DNA of 64,000 nt from Paenibacillus rhizophilus (GCF_003854965.1 NZ_RQPI01000001.1:124001-188000), one strand, 5' to 3'. Numbered from the stretch's first letter, positions 15,717 through 26,118 are shown. Notes: a model not told the origin generated them from the sequence alone. Numbers and translations are program-made.

Positions 15717-17141
15717 ATGGGCAAGAAGACAATGTTCGAGAAAATCTGGGACAATCACGTTATCCATCAAGAAGAAGGCAAACCTAGCATTCTATATATC
15801 GATTTGCATCTGGTGCACGAGGTAACTTCGCCGCAAGCTTTTGAAGGACTTCGATTGAGTGGACGCAAGGTTCGCCGCCCGGAGCTGACTTTTGCAACGA
15901 TGGACCACAACGTTCCTACCAAGGACCGCTACAATATTACGGACCCGATCTCCAAACAGCAGATCGACACGCTCTCGAAGAACTGCTCCGATTTCGGAGT
16001 CAAACTGTTCGGTCTTGACGATCTCGACAATGGGGTCGTACACGTTATGGGGCCGGAACTGGGACTGACGCATCCCGGCAAAACGATTGTTTGCGGTGAC
16101 AGTCACACTTCTACTCACGGCGCTTTCGGAGCCCTTGCTTTCGGTATCGGCACAAGCGAAGTAGAGCATGTTATGGCGACTCAATGTTTGCAGCAGGCCA
16201 AAGCGAAGACGATGGAAGTCCGCTTTATCGGCAAACGCAATCCCGGCGTAACGGCAAAAGACATGATCCTCGGACTGATTGCCAAATACGGCACGGATTT
16301 CGCCACAGGCTATGTTATTGAATACACGGGTGAATCCATTAGCGAGCTGTCGATGGAAGAGCGGATGACCGTCTGCAATATGTCCATCGAGGGCGGAGCC
16401 AGAGCGGGGATGATCGCTCCCGACGAGAAGACATTCGAATATCTGCGCGGCCGTCAATACGTTCCGCAAGGCGCAGCATTTGACGCGGCCGTTGCGGCTT
16501 GGAAGCAGCTTCTGACCGACGAAGGCGCTGAATTCGACACCGTTGTCGAGTTTGATGTGGACTCGCTCATCCCGCAGGTAACCTGGGGCACAAGCCCGAG
16601 CATGGGTACCGACATTACGTCTACGGTTCCGAATCCGGCTGACTTTGCTACCGAGAACGAACGTAAAGCGGCTGAAAAGGCGCTGGAATACATGGATCTG
16701 CAGCCTGGAACCCCGATTTCCGAAATCGCCATCGACTATGTCTTCATCGGCTCCTGCACCAACGGCCGGATCGAAGATTTGCGCGCGGCAGCCGAGGTTG
16801 CCAAGGGCCATAAGGTGTCTGAGAATGTGACGGCGATTGTCGTGCCGGGTTCGGGAAGAGTGAAGGTTTTGGCCGAGAAAGAAGGTCTGGACAAGATTTT
16901 CAAGGAAGCCGGTTTTGAGTGGCGTGAAGCAGGATGCAGCATGTGTCTGGCGATGAACCCCGACATTTTGCAGCCGGGAGAGCGCTGCGCATCTACTTCC
17001 AACCGGAACTTCGAAGGCCGCCAAGGCCGCGGAGGACGTACACATCTCGTATCGCCGGAAATGGCAGCTGCTGCTGCGATCAAAGGTCGGTTCACGGATG
17101 TACGTGATTGGAACTTCAAGACGGAAGCCGTCAGCTCTTAA
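15717..17141 (+). CDS. leuC: 3-isopropylmalate dehydratase large subunit
   Basis: A 474-residue aconitase-family protein of typical LeuC length. It has [20 protein letters not shown] near residue 130. The three [4Fe-4S] ligands are the Cys in [11 protein letters not shown] (near 345) and the CSMC pair near 405. With LeuD it isomerises 2-isopropylmalate to 3-isopropylmalate in leucine synthesis. The ATG follows a GACGAGGTGA site. leuD begins 31 bases after its stop. leuA and leuB are not in the window, so leuCD forms a separate unit, apparently controlled by the upstream LysR protein through the 15582 operator. Confidence 0.94.
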   Translation: MGKKTMFEKIWDNHVIHQEEGKPSILYIDLHLVHEVTSPQAFEGLRLSGRKVRRPELTFATMDHNVPTKDRYNITDPISKQQIDTLSKNCSDFGVKLFGLDDLDNGVVHVMGPELGLTHPGKTIVCGDSHTSTHGAFGALAFGIGTSEVEHVMATQCLQQAKAKTMEVRFIGKRNPGVTAKDMILGLIAKYGTDFATGYVIEYTGESISELSMEERMTVCNMSIEGGARAGMIAPDEKTFEYLRGRQYVPQGAAFDAAVAAWKQLLTDEGAEFDTVVEFDVDSLIPQVTWGTSPSMGTDITSTVPNPADFATENERKAAEKALEYMDLQPGTPISEIAIDYVFIGSCTNGRIEDLRAAAEVAKGHKVSENVTAIVVPGSGRVKVLAEKEGLDKIFKEAGFEWREAGCSMCLAMNPDILQPGERCASTSNRNFEGRQGRGGRTHLVSPEMAAAAAIKGRFTDVRDWNFKTEAVSS

Positions 17142-17172
17142 GAATTCGAGAACAATCGGGAGGGTAACATAG

Positions 17173-17775
17173 ATGGAAGCTTTTAAGAAATTAACCGGAA
17201 TTGTCGGACCCGTGGACCGGGTCAATGTGGATACGGACGCCATTATTCCGAAGCAGTTCCTCAAACGGATCGAACGGACGGGATTTGGACAGTTTCTGTT
17301 CTTTGAATGGCGTTTCGACGAAGCGGGCAAGGATAATCCCGCATTTGCGCTGAATCAGGACCGCTATAAGGGTGCGTCCATCCTGATCTCGAGAGCCAAC
17401 TTTGGCTGCGGTTCCTCCAGAGAACATGCTCCATGGGCGATCCTGGACTACGGCTTTAAGGTGATTTTGGCACCGTCGTTTGCCGATATTTTTTATAACA
17501 ACTGCTTCAAGAACAGCATTCTGCCGATCAAGCTTTCGGAAGAGCAGATAGAAGATCTGTTCCAGCGTACGGCTGCCCATGACGGCTATGAACTGACCGT
17601 CGATCTTGAGAACAAAACGATCAATGACGCCTACGGATTGAACATCGCTTTTGATCTTGACGAGCATCGCCGTCAATTCCTTCTGCAAGGTCTGGACGAC
17701 ATCGGCCTGACGCTTCAGCACGAGGACGAAATTGCAGCTTATGAGCAGAAGAATGCTGCCAAGCTTTTTGCCTAA
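17173..17775 (+). CDS. leuD: 3-isopropylmalate dehydratase small subunit
   Basis: A 200-residue protein with the swivelling aconitase C domain. [17 protein letters not shown] lies near the N terminus and the substrate-phosphate/carboxylate loop [16 protein letters not shown] near residue 77-92. It is the small subunit that completes the LeuC active site. The start follows GGGAGGG by a normal distance and it lies 31 bases after leuC. A strong terminator follows, ending the leuCD unit. Confidence 0.94.
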   Translation: MEAFKKLTGIVGPVDRVNVDTDAIIPKQFLKRIERTGFGQFLFFEWRFDEAGKDNPAFALNQDRYKGASILISRANFGCGSSREHAPWAILDYGFKVILAPSFADIFYNNCFKNSILPIKLSEEQIEDLFQRTAAHDGYELTVDLENKTINDAYGLNIAFDLDEHRRQFLLQGLDDIGLTLQHEDEIAAYEQKNAAKLFA

Positions 17776-17822
17776 GAAGGGCTTGAGCATTAATCAGGTA
17801 CAAATCTCATAAAGTTTTACAC

Positions 17823-17861
17823 AAAACTTCCATTTCCGACACCGGGAATGGAAGTTTTTTT
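17823..17861 (+). terminator. leuCD terminator
   Basis: AAACTTCCATT pairs with AATGGAAGTTT and the right arm runs into a T7 tract. Confidence 0.9.
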
Positions 17862-17970
17862 GCTATAATAACAGAATGAATAAACAACAGGACTAAACTT
17901 CCGGATACTTCAAGAGGAGCACCGCAAAAAGAAGGACGCGGCGGCATCTACGAGATACTTCAATAGAAGT

Positions 17971-18000
17971 TTTACATAGATTTCGAAAAATCGGTATAAT
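17971..18000 (+). promoter_or_regulatory. Promoter upstream of the first amidase
   Basis: TTTACA (17971-17976) and TATAAT (17995-18000), 18 bases apart, lie 88 bases before the amidase start. The rest of the 17862-18087 gap shows no gene. Confidence 0.6.
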
Positions 18001-18087
18001 TGCTGCTTTGCGTGTAACTTTTGGCTAATGCCTGCGTCAGGAGATTATCGCAGTTGTTCTACAATTAGGGAGTAAGGGGAGAAGAGA

Positions 18088-19644
18088 ATGAGGAAGGCTT
18101 GTCTGAAAATGTTCGCGCTGCTGCTGCCCCTGTTGTTATTTGCCGCTTGGTCGGGACAGGAAGCGGCCGCGGCGGGCAGCGGGAAAATTGTACTGGACAA
18201 CCGGGAGCTGGCGCTCCCCAAAGGCATTGTGCTGGAAAATGTCAACGGAAGCGTGATGATCCCGATTCGCGTAGTCACGGAAAATCTGGGATACGAAGTG
18301 CTTTGGGAGCAAAAGACGCGCAAAGTGACCATTCGTCAGGATTTTAAGGAGATTGAGCTGTTTGTCGGGAACAAACAGGCCGATGCGGACGGCGTTGCGC
18401 TCAGCCTGAATGCTGCACCGAAACAAAGCGGCGGGACGGTGCTGGTTCCAATCCGTTTTGTCGGAGAACAGTTCGGGCTTGGAGTCGGCTGGGACAATGA
18501 AGATAAAATTGTTTACTTGTCGGGAAATTCGTCAAGTCCTACCCCGGTTCCTTCGGCGCCGTCTCCAACGCCGTCTCCGTCGGTAAGCCCGGCTGTAGTC
18601 AGTTCGCCGTCTCCTACACCTGCACCGACTCCGACCACTGGCATAGTGACGGGTACTGCCTCTTCGGCACCCCAATCTTCCACGGTTCCGGCCGGGACTG
18701 GAACGGCTGCAACCGTACAAGTAAAAGGGGCGGCATTCAGCGCGAATCAGCTAATCATTGCCGTCAACGGCAGTGTGAAGCCGAATATTACGGCCATGGA
18801 TAACCCGACCGGAATTGTAGTCGAGCTGCCGGGCGCTGCGCTGGCGGCTGATTTTGCCGTAGGGGGAGGAGCGGCATCCGGTGCGCCGGCTTCCCAAGGT
18901 ACGCTTGATGTTACGGGATATCCGCTGGTGGCCGGCATCGGATATTCGTTGTCCGGCAGCAATCCGTCCACCGTCCGGTTTGAAATTCAAACGACGGAAA
19001 CTTTACCGTACCGGATGATCGTTGATGACAGCGCCGGACTTATCACCGTGGATTTGAACGCGAGTAATGCTGGAGGTATCGCCAGCGGCGAAGGTAAACC
19101 AGTTGTTGTGCTGGACGCCGGACACGGCGGTACACAACCCGGGGCGATCAGCTCAGCGGGACGAGTAGAGAAAGATTTCAATTTGGCGGTGATTTTGAAA
19201 GCCGGGGCTCTGCTGCAAAGCGATGGACGAGTGACTGTCGTCTTTACAAGGACGGACGATGTGACGCTGGGACTGCAGGATCGCGTAAATGTAGCGGAAG
19301 CGGCGGGAGCGAACCTGTTCGTATCGCTGCATGCGAATGCGATGCCGACGACCGCGTCCAACTGGAACAAGGTTAACGGCAGCGAAACTTACTATTCCCG
19401 CAGTGAAAGTCTGCCGCTGGCCCGAGTCATGCACAAGCATCTGGTAGAGGGAACAGGCTTCAAGGATAACGGAGTCAGAACCAAGAGTCTGCATGTGACA
19501 AGGGAAACCTCAATGCCCGCGGTGCTGCTGGAGGCCGGTTATTTGACCAATCCGGCAGAAGAAGCGGCGCTGTATACGGAGGATCTTCAGAATTCGCTTG
19601 CCAGGGAAATTGCGGCGGGCATCGTTGAATATTTGGGTCTATAG
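18088..19644 (+). CDS. N-acetylmuramoyl-L-alanine amidase, copy 1
   Basis: A 518-residue exported protein. A signal peptide (1-29) is followed by a copper-amine-oxidase N-terminal-like domain (about 33-150; two VPIR repeats, IPIRVVTENLGYEV and VPIRFVGEQFGLGV). A Pro/Ser/Thr spacer (150-215), an AMIN domain (about 215-325) and a C-terminal Amidase_3 domain (about 335-518) complete it. Zinc and catalytic residues are visible in LDAGHGG, GRVEKDFNL, SLHANA and LLEAGYLTN. It is expected to cut the amide bond between muramic acid and the stem peptide. The first domain and AMIN probably anchor it to the wall. A close paralogue follows in tandem. Confidence 0.9.
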   Translation: MRKACLKMFALLLPLLLFAAWSGQEAAAAGSGKIVLDNRELALPKGIVLENVNGSVMIPIRVVTENLGYEVLWEQKTRKVTIRQDFKEIELFVGNKQADADGVALSLNAAPKQSGGTVLVPIRFVGEQFGLGVGWDNEDKIVYLSGNSSSPTPVPSAPSPTPSPSVSPAVVSSPSPTPAPTPTTGIVTGTASSAPQSSTVPAGTGTAATVQVKGAAFSANQLIIAVNGSVKPNITAMDNPTGIVVELPGAALAADFAVGGGAASGAPASQGTLDVTGYPLVAGIGYSLSGSNPSTVRFEIQTTETLPYRMIVDDSAGLITVDLNASNAGGIASGEGKPVVVLDAGHGGTQPGAISSAGRVEKDFNLAVILKAGALLQSDGRVTVVFTRTDDVTLGLQDRVNVAEAAGANLFVSLHANAMPTTASNWNKVNGSETYYSRSESLPLARVMHKHLVEGTGFKDNGVRTKSLHVTRETSMPAVLLEAGYLTNPAEEAALYTEDLQNSLAREIAAGIVEYLGL

Positions 19645-19806
19645 GCCGTTCGCCGGCGGGGGGATGGTCGTCTGAAGTGCCGAAGGGAATGGAAAACTTT
19701 CGCAACTTTTTAAGTCGACCGGCGTCTAATAAATGTCAAAGGTCGTCGAAGGACACCACCAAGAACGCCGTTCCGGGGCGGAATACTAGATTCTTAGAGG
19801 TGAAGG

Positions 19807-21285
19807 ATGAAGAAGTTAAGTTTTATGCTGCTGGTGCTATTATTCGTATTCATTATGCCGGAAAATGGACATGCCGCTTCTGGAAACAACAAGATTTTCC
19901 TCGACGGCAAGGAACTGACCGCAGGACAAAGCGTCCCGGTCGAGAACGTGAACGGAACCATCATGGTGCCTCTTCGGATGATTGTCGAAAACTTGGGCTA
20001 CAAAGTGGAATGGAACCAGAGCGCCAAGACGGTCACAATTAAGCAGGAAGGAAAGGTAATAAAGCTGTCGGTAGGCCAAAAAACAGCGTCGGTTGACGGC
20101 AATACCGTCATTCTTACCGAGGCGCCCGTTCTGAAGACAGACACATCGCTGGTGCCGATCCGCTTTATTTCGGAGCAATTCGGCTTGCTTGTGGAATGGG
20201 ATAACAAGGAGAAGACAGTAACGATTACATCTCCGGCGGCTTCCTCCGATAGCGGCTCATCCACAGGAAGCAATTCATCCGGAGAAGGGACAAGCACAGT
20301 GACGTCTCCACCGGATTCCGCCGATAATCTAACGATGGTTAATGGCGTAAGTTTCAGTGGGAATCAGCTAATTATTGCGATGGACGGCTCCTCTGAACCG
20401 AAGATTTCCGTACTGAACAATCCGGACCGGATTGTGGTCGATATTCCGAATGCCACCTTCTCCGACGCCTTCGGCTCGGGTCAGAGCCTGGACCCCAACC
20501 TCCAGGGAAAGCTTGATGCAACGGAATACCCTGATGTTAAGGAAATCCGCTATTCGCTGTTTAGCAGCAATCCGTATACGGTACGGTTTGTCATTCAGCT
20601 TAATTATTCCAAAGATTTCGGTTACAGCACATCGGTGGATTCTACGTCAAAGCTGGCCATTGTGGATTTGAACGCCATTGGTGGGCTGGCAGCAGCCGGC
20701 AGCACCGGCACCACGAACGACACCACGGTTCCTCCAGGCAGCAACGGCAAAAAATTGATCGTGCTGGACGCCGGACACGGCGCCAAGGATTCGGGCGCGA
20801 TCGGAGTAACCGGAAAGTATGAGAAGAACTTTAATCTGGCGGTAGTCCTGAAAGCACAGGCATTGCTGAAAAAAGAGGCCAACATCGACGTTGTGCTGAC
20901 CCGCAGCGACGATACCTTTCTCGAACTTAAGGACCGGGTGGCCATTGCCAATAACCTGAACGCTGATTTGTTCGTGTCGGTTCATGCCAACAGCAGCTCC
21001 ACTTCGGTTGCCAGCGGCACGGAAACGTACTTTAAGCGGGATGAGAGCAAAGCGTTCGCCAAAGTCATGCACAAATATTTGGTACAGGCGACAGGTCTGA
21101 GCGACCGGGGCGTGCAGTACGGCAATTTTCATGTGATCCGTGAAACGAAAATGCCGGCGGTTCTGCTTGAGGTCGGCTATCTCAGCAACAAGAAAGACGA
21201 AGCTCTCCTGTTTACGAACGATTTGCAAGACAGGGTGGCCGCTTCGATCGTGAGCGGAATCAAAGAGTATCTGGGAATCAGTTAA
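19807..21285 (+). CDS. N-acetylmuramoyl-L-alanine amidase, copy 2
   Basis: A 492-residue paralogue with the same order: signal peptide (1-23), copper-amine-oxidase N-terminal-like domain (about 27-140; VPLRMIVENLGYKV and VPIRFISEQFGLLV), short Ser/Gly spacer, AMIN (about 175-300), and Amidase_3 (about 315-492). The active-site motifs LDAGHGAKDSGA, KYEKNFNLA, SVHANSSS and LLEVGYLSN are all intact. The spacer is shorter and less proline-rich than in copy 1. The start follows AGAGGTGAAGG. A 162-base gap without gene separates the two copies. A tandem duplication with divergence explains the pair. Confidence 0.9.
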   Translation: MKKLSFMLLVLLFVFIMPENGHAASGNNKIFLDGKELTAGQSVPVENVNGTIMVPLRMIVENLGYKVEWNQSAKTVTIKQEGKVIKLSVGQKTASVDGNTVILTEAPVLKTDTSLVPIRFISEQFGLLVEWDNKEKTVTITSPAASSDSGSSTGSNSSGEGTSTVTSPPDSADNLTMVNGVSFSGNQLIIAMDGSSEPKISVLNNPDRIVVDIPNATFSDAFGSGQSLDPNLQGKLDATEYPDVKEIRYSLFSSNPYTVRFVIQLNYSKDFGYSTSVDSTSKLAIVDLNAIGGLAAAGSTGTTNDTTVPPGSNGKKLIVLDAGHGAKDSGAIGVTGKYEKNFNLAVVLKAQALLKKEANIDVVLTRSDDTFLELKDRVAIANNLNADLFVSVHANSSSTSVASGTETYFKRDESKAFAKVMHKYLVQATGLSDRGVQYGNFHVIRETKMPAVLLEVGYLSNKKDEALLFTNDLQDRVAASIVSGIKEYLGIS

Positions 21286-21423
21286 CAAACCTGCGGCAGA
21301 CTGGCGCCGCAAAGACAGGCTTCTGCCCGTAAGGGATAGAGAATGCTTTGCGAGAAGGTCTGCTCTTCTTATATATTTACCCACGATATGCAAAAGTGAA
21401 GAATTTTTCAGGGAGGCGTTGAA

Positions 21424-22086
21424 ATGTTGAATAAAAAAATGGGGCTTATCGGCATCGCGTCGGCCCTTCTGATTATGCTGGCAGGATGCGGCGGCAAGCC
21501 GTCTGCAGCGCCGGCTAATGAGGGAGGCATCTCTTCTCCGGCAGTAGTGAGCGGAGCGGAGGAGGACACTGAGGGTTCAGCGCAGCCGGCGGCCAGCGCT
21601 GCTCCTGATCCTACGGCTCAGCCGACAGCAGGAACTGCGGATTCTACAGCCGAGCCGTCACCGGGCGATGCGACGTCAGAGGAGAAACAGAGCAAGAGCA
21701 TCGATGTCTATTACACAGATCCTCAAATGATGGATTTGAAGCCGGCAAAGGCCACCATAGCTTACAAGAATGATACCGAAAAATATACCGAAGCCTTCAA
21801 AGCGCTGCAAAACAGCGATAACGCGGATCTGATTTCCTTATGGGGGAAAATGGAGCTGAAGTCCCTGAAGTTCGAGAACGGACAAATCGTGATGGACATT
21901 CATAAACCGGCGGAAGCCCAGCTTGGGGCCGGCGGCGAATCATTTGCGCTCAGCGCGCTGACCAAGACGCTGTTCCAGTTCCCTGAGGTTCAGAGCATTG
22001 AACTGCTGGTGGATGGAGAGCAGGTCGAAAGCCTGATGGGGCACGCGGATCTGCTGCATCCAATGACCAGAGACAACAGCCAGTAA
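21424..22086 (+). CDS. GerMN-domain lipoprotein
   Basis: A 220-residue predicted lipoprotein: a short hydrophobic signal ending in lipobox LAGC (Cys23), then a low-complexity Ala/Pro/Thr/Ser linker (about 28-95). A single GerMN domain follows (about 98-215; SIDVYYTDPQMMDL and QSIELLVDGEQVESL). GerMN domains occur in GerM of Bacillus, which is needed for spore cortex synthesis and germination, and in wall-associated lipoproteins. Its place right after two amidases suggests that it works with them at the wall. GGGAGGCG precedes the ATG. Confidence 0.8.
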   Translation: MLNKKMGLIGIASALLIMLAGCGGKPSAAPANEGGISSPAVVSGAEEDTEGSAQPAASAAPDPTAQPTAGTADSTAEPSPGDATSEEKQSKSIDVYYTDPQMMDLKPAKATIAYKNDTEKYTEAFKALQNSDNADLISLWGKMELKSLKFENGQIVMDIHKPAEAQLGAGGESFALSALTKTLFQFPEVQSIELLVDGEQVESLMGHADLLHPMTRDNSQ

Positions 22087-22172
22087 ACTGGCGCAGGAAT
22101 AGTACGGCGTTATGTCGAATTTTGCTAATGAAAGCGACCTTTATCTAGACGCAGAGAGGGGAACATTCCAAA

Positions 22173-24926
22173 TTGTCGGGAAATAATAAACGCAATAATA
22201 ACAGCAGGGAATACACGAAGAAGACGATATCCGTCTTGCTCGCCGGGGCAATGGTTTTCGGCGGGGCTGGAGCGGTATTCGCAGACGGCGCTTCAGCCGC
22301 GGGCGCTTCGGCGACCGCGTCAATGACGGTTTCCAAGACGGGGGCTTTCTCCGATGTAAGCAGCGGCTTTTGGGCCGAGAAGCATATCTACAAACTGGCC
22401 GCTCAGGGACTCATAGTGGGCAACAACGGAAAGTTCCGTCCGGGCGACCCCGTTACCCAGCAGGAAGCTGTGCTGATGGCTTTGCGTTTTATGAAGCTCG
22501 AAAACAAGGCGGCGGCCAACAGTGTGGCCACGGCGCTGCCGACCGGCTTTGATGTGTCCAATTATTACAAACCCTATGTCGTGCTGGCCTTCCAGCAGAA
22601 TGTCCTGGACAAGGCGACGGAAATGTCGGCGGACAATCTGAAGTCGTCCTGGGGGACACGCAAGGCTACGCGCGAGTGGATTGCCGAATTGTTAATTCGC
22701 GCTCTCGGCAAGACGTCAGATGCGCTGTCAGTGACAAATGAACCCTCAGGTTTCGCGGATGACGCCAAAATTTCCTCGGACAAACGCGGATATATCAACG
22801 CGGCTATTGATCTCGGATTGACGAACGGACTGAAAGGGAATATTTTCAATCCGCAAGGAGAGGTTACGCGGGCGCAGCTCGCCACCTTTTTCAGCCGGGC
22901 GGAAGCCCAATCGGCGGCCGTGTACGACAACACGGCAAGCGGCATCGTGACCGAATTGAAGGATGGTAAAATGACGGTATACAGCGGTGCGGCTTCCGCA
23001 GTATATTCATTGAGCTCCGGCACAGCATATTTCACCAGCGCCGCCGATACGGCGATCTCGCTGAACGATATCCAGCCTTATACCAAGGTGACGGTCATCG
23101 GAAAGAACGGAGCGGCTTCCTATGTAGAGCTGTCCGATGCGAAACCACAGGTGGAGACGACTCAAGGCACGTTCGCGAGACTGTCTCCGAGCGCCAATAA
23201 GTTTTGGCTGAAAAGCGCTGAAGGTTATCCGGAATATGCTTTCGACAACGCTACTTCCTTTGTCGATGCGGGAGGCAGCGCCATTGCGGCTTCCTCGATT
23301 TCGGAGGACAGCATCGTGGCGATCACACGCGAGACATTTACCGGACAGAACAAAGTTCTTAAAGTTCAGGTCACCTCCGGAATCGTCAATAAAACGTCAT
23401 CCGGAACGCTCAAAAGCATCGACCTTACCGCCAAGACGATAACCTTCACGAACGCTTCCGGAACGGAGGATACGTTCAAATGGTCAGACAGCGCCCTGTT
23501 CAGCTACCAGAAGGCCATTCTGCAGCCCTCTGAACTGAAAGGGGGCACCGCGGTGAATTACACGATCAAGAACAGTTTAATCGCTTCCGTCGAGGTAACG
23601 CAGTCGGTTGAACGGACGGTGCAGGGAATGCTGACCGAGCTGACCGACTCCTCCGTCGTTTATAAGAAAGCGGACGGCACACGCGGCGTCCAACTGCTGG
23701 CGGCGAGCACTGCCGTTGTCATTCAGGGCTATGCCAAACCGGCCGCGGCGGACCTCATTGCCGATGCCACTTACGGCGACACTGTGGAACTGACGTTAAA
23801 CGGCAGCGATCAGGTTACCAAGATCACCGTTGTTAACCGCCGGCTGGAGCAACTGTTTGGAACGACGGTCGTCAGCTATAACTTCAAGACGAATCTGCTG
23901 ACGGTCACGGACAGCGGCAATCAAGCGCACGTCTATCAGCTTGACGCGAATACGAAGTTTATTAACGCGAACGGCAATTTGCCGACGCTGAGCAGCATCG
24001 CTTCTATGCTGACAGAGAACCGGAAGGTCAATGTCAGCGCCCTCGGACAGCGTATGCTCTCTCTGGAAATTGTAAGCAAATACGAAGGTACGCTGACCTC
24101 GGTCAACACCGCGACCAAAATGTTTGTGCTGAAAACGGCAGACGGCCGCTCCTTGAGTCTGCCTTATCCGCCGATGGTCGAGATGTTCGGACGGACCGGT
24201 CTTTCCATTACCGACGTATCCGTTGGCACTGTCGTGACTGCCTTCCTGCCGACAAGCCAGGATGTTCTGACTTCGCTCAAGGTGAAGACATCCCAGCAGC
24301 TTCAACTGGCGTATGTCGACGCGGCGAACAACAAATTGGGCGTCAAGACATCCGGAGGGAATATTGATATTTATACGCTAGCGCTTCCGCTGACCGACGA
24401 GGCGGGGCAGACGATCAAGCTTAGCGATCTTAAAGCCGGAGATTATGTGAATGTCTCCGCGCTTGGAAACTCTCCTCTGTCGATTCAGTCCGTCAAGCTG
24501 ACGACAGGCCAGGTTACGGCGATAGATGCCGCAGCCGGATCGCTGAGCGTCAAAGATTATTCGGGCGCTGTCCAAACGTTCGGAGCTGGAGGCAGCGTCA
24601 AAATTGTCCGTGACAGCGCGGCTTCAGGCGCGCTCGGTTCTCTCTCGTTATCCGAAAGAGCGGAGGTTCGGAAGGATGCGGACGGAACGACAATCGTGCG
24701 CGTTCTGCCCGTACAAAGCCGCAGCTTTTCGAGCTACGATGCCGCAGCAGGCCGTATTGTCGTTAAGCGGGATACGGTAGATGACGAAAATTACCGGTTT
24801 ACCATATCGCCAAACGTATACATTCACCAAGGCGACACGACTTTGTCCGTGCAATCTATCAAAGAAAATGATAAAATTACACTATATTTCAATAACAATA
24901 TCGTAGTTGAAATTGTGAAGCAGTAA
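22173..24926 (+). CDS. S-layer homology (SLH) domain surface protein
   Basis: A 917-residue secreted protein starting at TTG 22173 after a GAGAGGGG site. A signal peptide with a long charged lead ends near AVFADGASA (about 45). Three SLH modules occupy about 50-240 (FSDVSSGFWAEKHIYKLAAQ, a degenerate second with YYKPYVVLAFQQNVL, and a third with VTRAQLATFFSRAEAQ). These bind pyruvylated wall polymer. The remaining 650 residues are repeated beta-rich modules with recurrent KSIDLTAKTITF and DAAAGSLSVKD patterns, of unknown function. It may be an S-layer or associated wall protein. The upstream amidase-GerM genes also act at the wall. Confidence 0.85.
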   Translation: MSGNNKRNNNSREYTKKTISVLLAGAMVFGGAGAVFADGASAAGASATASMTVSKTGAFSDVSSGFWAEKHIYKLAAQGLIVGNNGKFRPGDPVTQQEAVLMALRFMKLENKAAANSVATALPTGFDVSNYYKPYVVLAFQQNVLDKATEMSADNLKSSWGTRKATREWIAELLIRALGKTSDALSVTNEPSGFADDAKISSDKRGYINAAIDLGLTNGLKGNIFNPQGEVTRAQLATFFSRAEAQSAAVYDNTASGIVTELKDGKMTVYSGAASAVYSLSSGTAYFTSAADTAISLNDIQPYTKVTVIGKNGAASYVELSDAKPQVETTQGTFARLSPSANKFWLKSAEGYPEYAFDNATSFVDAGGSAIAASSISEDSIVAITRETFTGQNKVLKVQVTSGIVNKTSSGTLKSIDLTAKTITFTNASGTEDTFKWSDSALFSYQKAILQPSELKGGTAVNYTIKNSLIASVEVTQSVERTVQGMLTELTDSSVVYKKADGTRGVQLLAASTAVVIQGYAKPAAADLIADATYGDTVELTLNGSDQVTKITVVNRRLEQLFGTTVVSYNFKTNLLTVTDSGNQAHVYQLDANTKFINANGNLPTLSSIASMLTENRKVNVSALGQRMLSLEIVSKYEGTLTSVNTATKMFVLKTADGRSLSLPYPPMVEMFGRTGLSITDVSVGTVVTAFLPTSQDVLTSLKVKTSQQLQLAYVDAANNKLGVKTSGGNIDIYTLALPLTDEAGQTIKLSDLKAGDYVNVSALGNSPLSIQSVKLTTGQVTAIDAAAGSLSVKDYSGAVQTFGAGGSVKIVRDSAASGALGSLSLSERAEVRKDADGTTIVRVLPVQSRSFSSYDAAAGRIVVKRDTVDDENYRFTISPNVYIHQGDTTLSVQSIKENDKITLYFNNNIVVEIVKQ

Positions 24927-24953
24927 GGAATGGCGGCTTTCTGCAAGAGATAC

Positions 24954-24993
24954 CGTCTTGACGCATGGCTTCCTGCGTCAGGGCGTTTTTTTT
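24954..24993 (+). terminator. Intrinsic terminator after the SLH gene
   Basis: An 11-bp stem (24954-24964 with 24975-24985, including G-T pairs) is followed by eight T. Confidence 0.85.
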
Positions 24994-25127
24994 GAGAATG
25001 AGGCGATACGATCTTGTAATGTATGTGACCACCCTGCTATAATACTTACTTTATTGGACTTTCCTTGGATAGCCGGTGCAGCCATTTTTAGCTTGCTGAC
25101 CGATATACCGACATGTGAGGTAGAAAC

Positions 25128-25793
25128 ATGAAGATTTCTGACGTCCGTCACATTTTGGATACGATTGGCGAAATGTTTCCGGATGCAGACTGCGAGCTGA
25201 ATCACAGTAATGCATTCGAACTGACGATCGCGGTGCTGCTGTCAGCCCAATGCACGGATGCAACGGTGAACAAGGTCACTGCGGACTTATTTCAGAAGTA
25301 TAGAACTCCGCTGGATTACGTATCCGTTCCGCTGGAAGAGCTGGAGCAGGACATACGCCGAATCGGGTTGTACCGCAATAAGGCGAAGCATATTCAGAAT
25401 TTGTGCGCTATCCTGATCGAACAGTACGGAGGAGAGGTGCCGGAGGCTCACGATCAGCTGGTGACGCTCCCGGGAGTCGGCCGCAAGACGGCCAATGTGG
25501 TCGTTTCCAACGCCTTCGGCGTACCGGCGATTGCCGTGGACACGCATGTGGAGCGGGTATCCAAGCGTTTGGGGCTCGCGGGCTGGAAGGATTCCGTGCT
25601 TGAGGTCGAGAAAAAGCTGATGAAGGCAGTCCCGAAGGATGAATGGACGCTGACCCATCACCGGCTGATTTTTTTCGGAAGATATCACTGCAAAGCGCAG
25701 AATCCGAAATGTCAGGTTTGCCCTCTTCTGGATGTGTGCCGGGAAGGCAAGAAACGTATGAAAACGTCGCGAGTCAGGCAAGATAATAAATAG
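25128..25793 (+). CDS. nth: Endonuclease III
   Basis: A 221-residue DNA glycosylase/AP lyase. The helix-hairpin-helix LPGVGRKTANVVVSNAFG contains the catalytic Lys, and VDTHVERVSKRLG supplies the catalytic Asp. The [4Fe-4S] loop has the exact C-x6-C-x2-C-x5-C pattern (CKAQNPKCQVCPLLDVC). It removes oxidised pyrimidines in base excision repair. In Bacillus nth follows dnaD; here about 17 kb of other genes lie between. The ATG follows GTGAGGTAG. Confidence 0.93.
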   Translation: MKISDVRHILDTIGEMFPDADCELNHSNAFELTIAVLLSAQCTDATVNKVTADLFQKYRTPLDYVSVPLEELEQDIRRIGLYRNKAKHIQNLCAILIEQYGGEVPEAHDQLVTLPGVGRKTANVVVSNAFGVPAIAVDTHVERVSKRLGLAGWKDSVLEVEKKLMKAVPKDEWTLTHHRLIFFGRYHCKAQNPKCQVCPLLDVCREGKKRMKTSRVRQDNK

Positions 25794-25840
25794 CGAAGCG
25801 TGGCGGCTAAAGTCAGAGAGAAGAAGAGGATGGGATAGGA

Positions 25841-26107
25841 ATGAAATGCATTTCCGTATACACTGACAATTTTGAGCTGTTCTCGGATATTTTCGACCGT
25901 GTAGTAGACAGTTCGATGGAAGAGAACGAAGAACAGGAAGTGGAGGGCATTACGATCAGCCATTCCGGCGACGTACCCGAGCATTACCTGGAGCGCATGG
26001 CGCAAAAGCCTGAGGTTGTGGTTATGAAAGACAAATCCCGCGGGCTGACGATCCTTCAGCATGGCAAAGTATTTGAAATTCTGCTGCCGGTGCTCGAAAG
26101 CGCCTAA
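25841..26107 (+). CDS. Conserved-looking small acidic protein, unknown
   Basis: An 88-residue acidic cytoplasmic protein with no transmembrane segment and no recognised domain. It begins MKCISVYTDNFELFSDIFDR and includes an acidic stretch (SSMEENEEQEVEG, about 26-38), then a likely alpha/beta part with VVVMKDKSRGLTILQHGKVFEIL. A GGATGGGATAGG region precedes the ATG. It lies between nth and a dynamin gene and ends before a terminator. The ordered length, good start and codon use like its neighbours support a real gene; the function is unknown. Confidence 0.65.
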   Translation: MKCISVYTDNFELFSDIFDRVVDSSMEENEEQEVEGITISHSGDVPEHYLERMAQKPEVVVMKDKSRGLTILQHGKVFEILLPVLESA

Positions 26108-26118
26108 GCTAAGAAGAG

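Noticed and set aside
15792-17330. A 512-codon reverse-strand open frame spanning leuC and the start of leuD
   Set aside because: Antisense shadow with no start signal; leuC and leuD are unambiguous on the forward strand.
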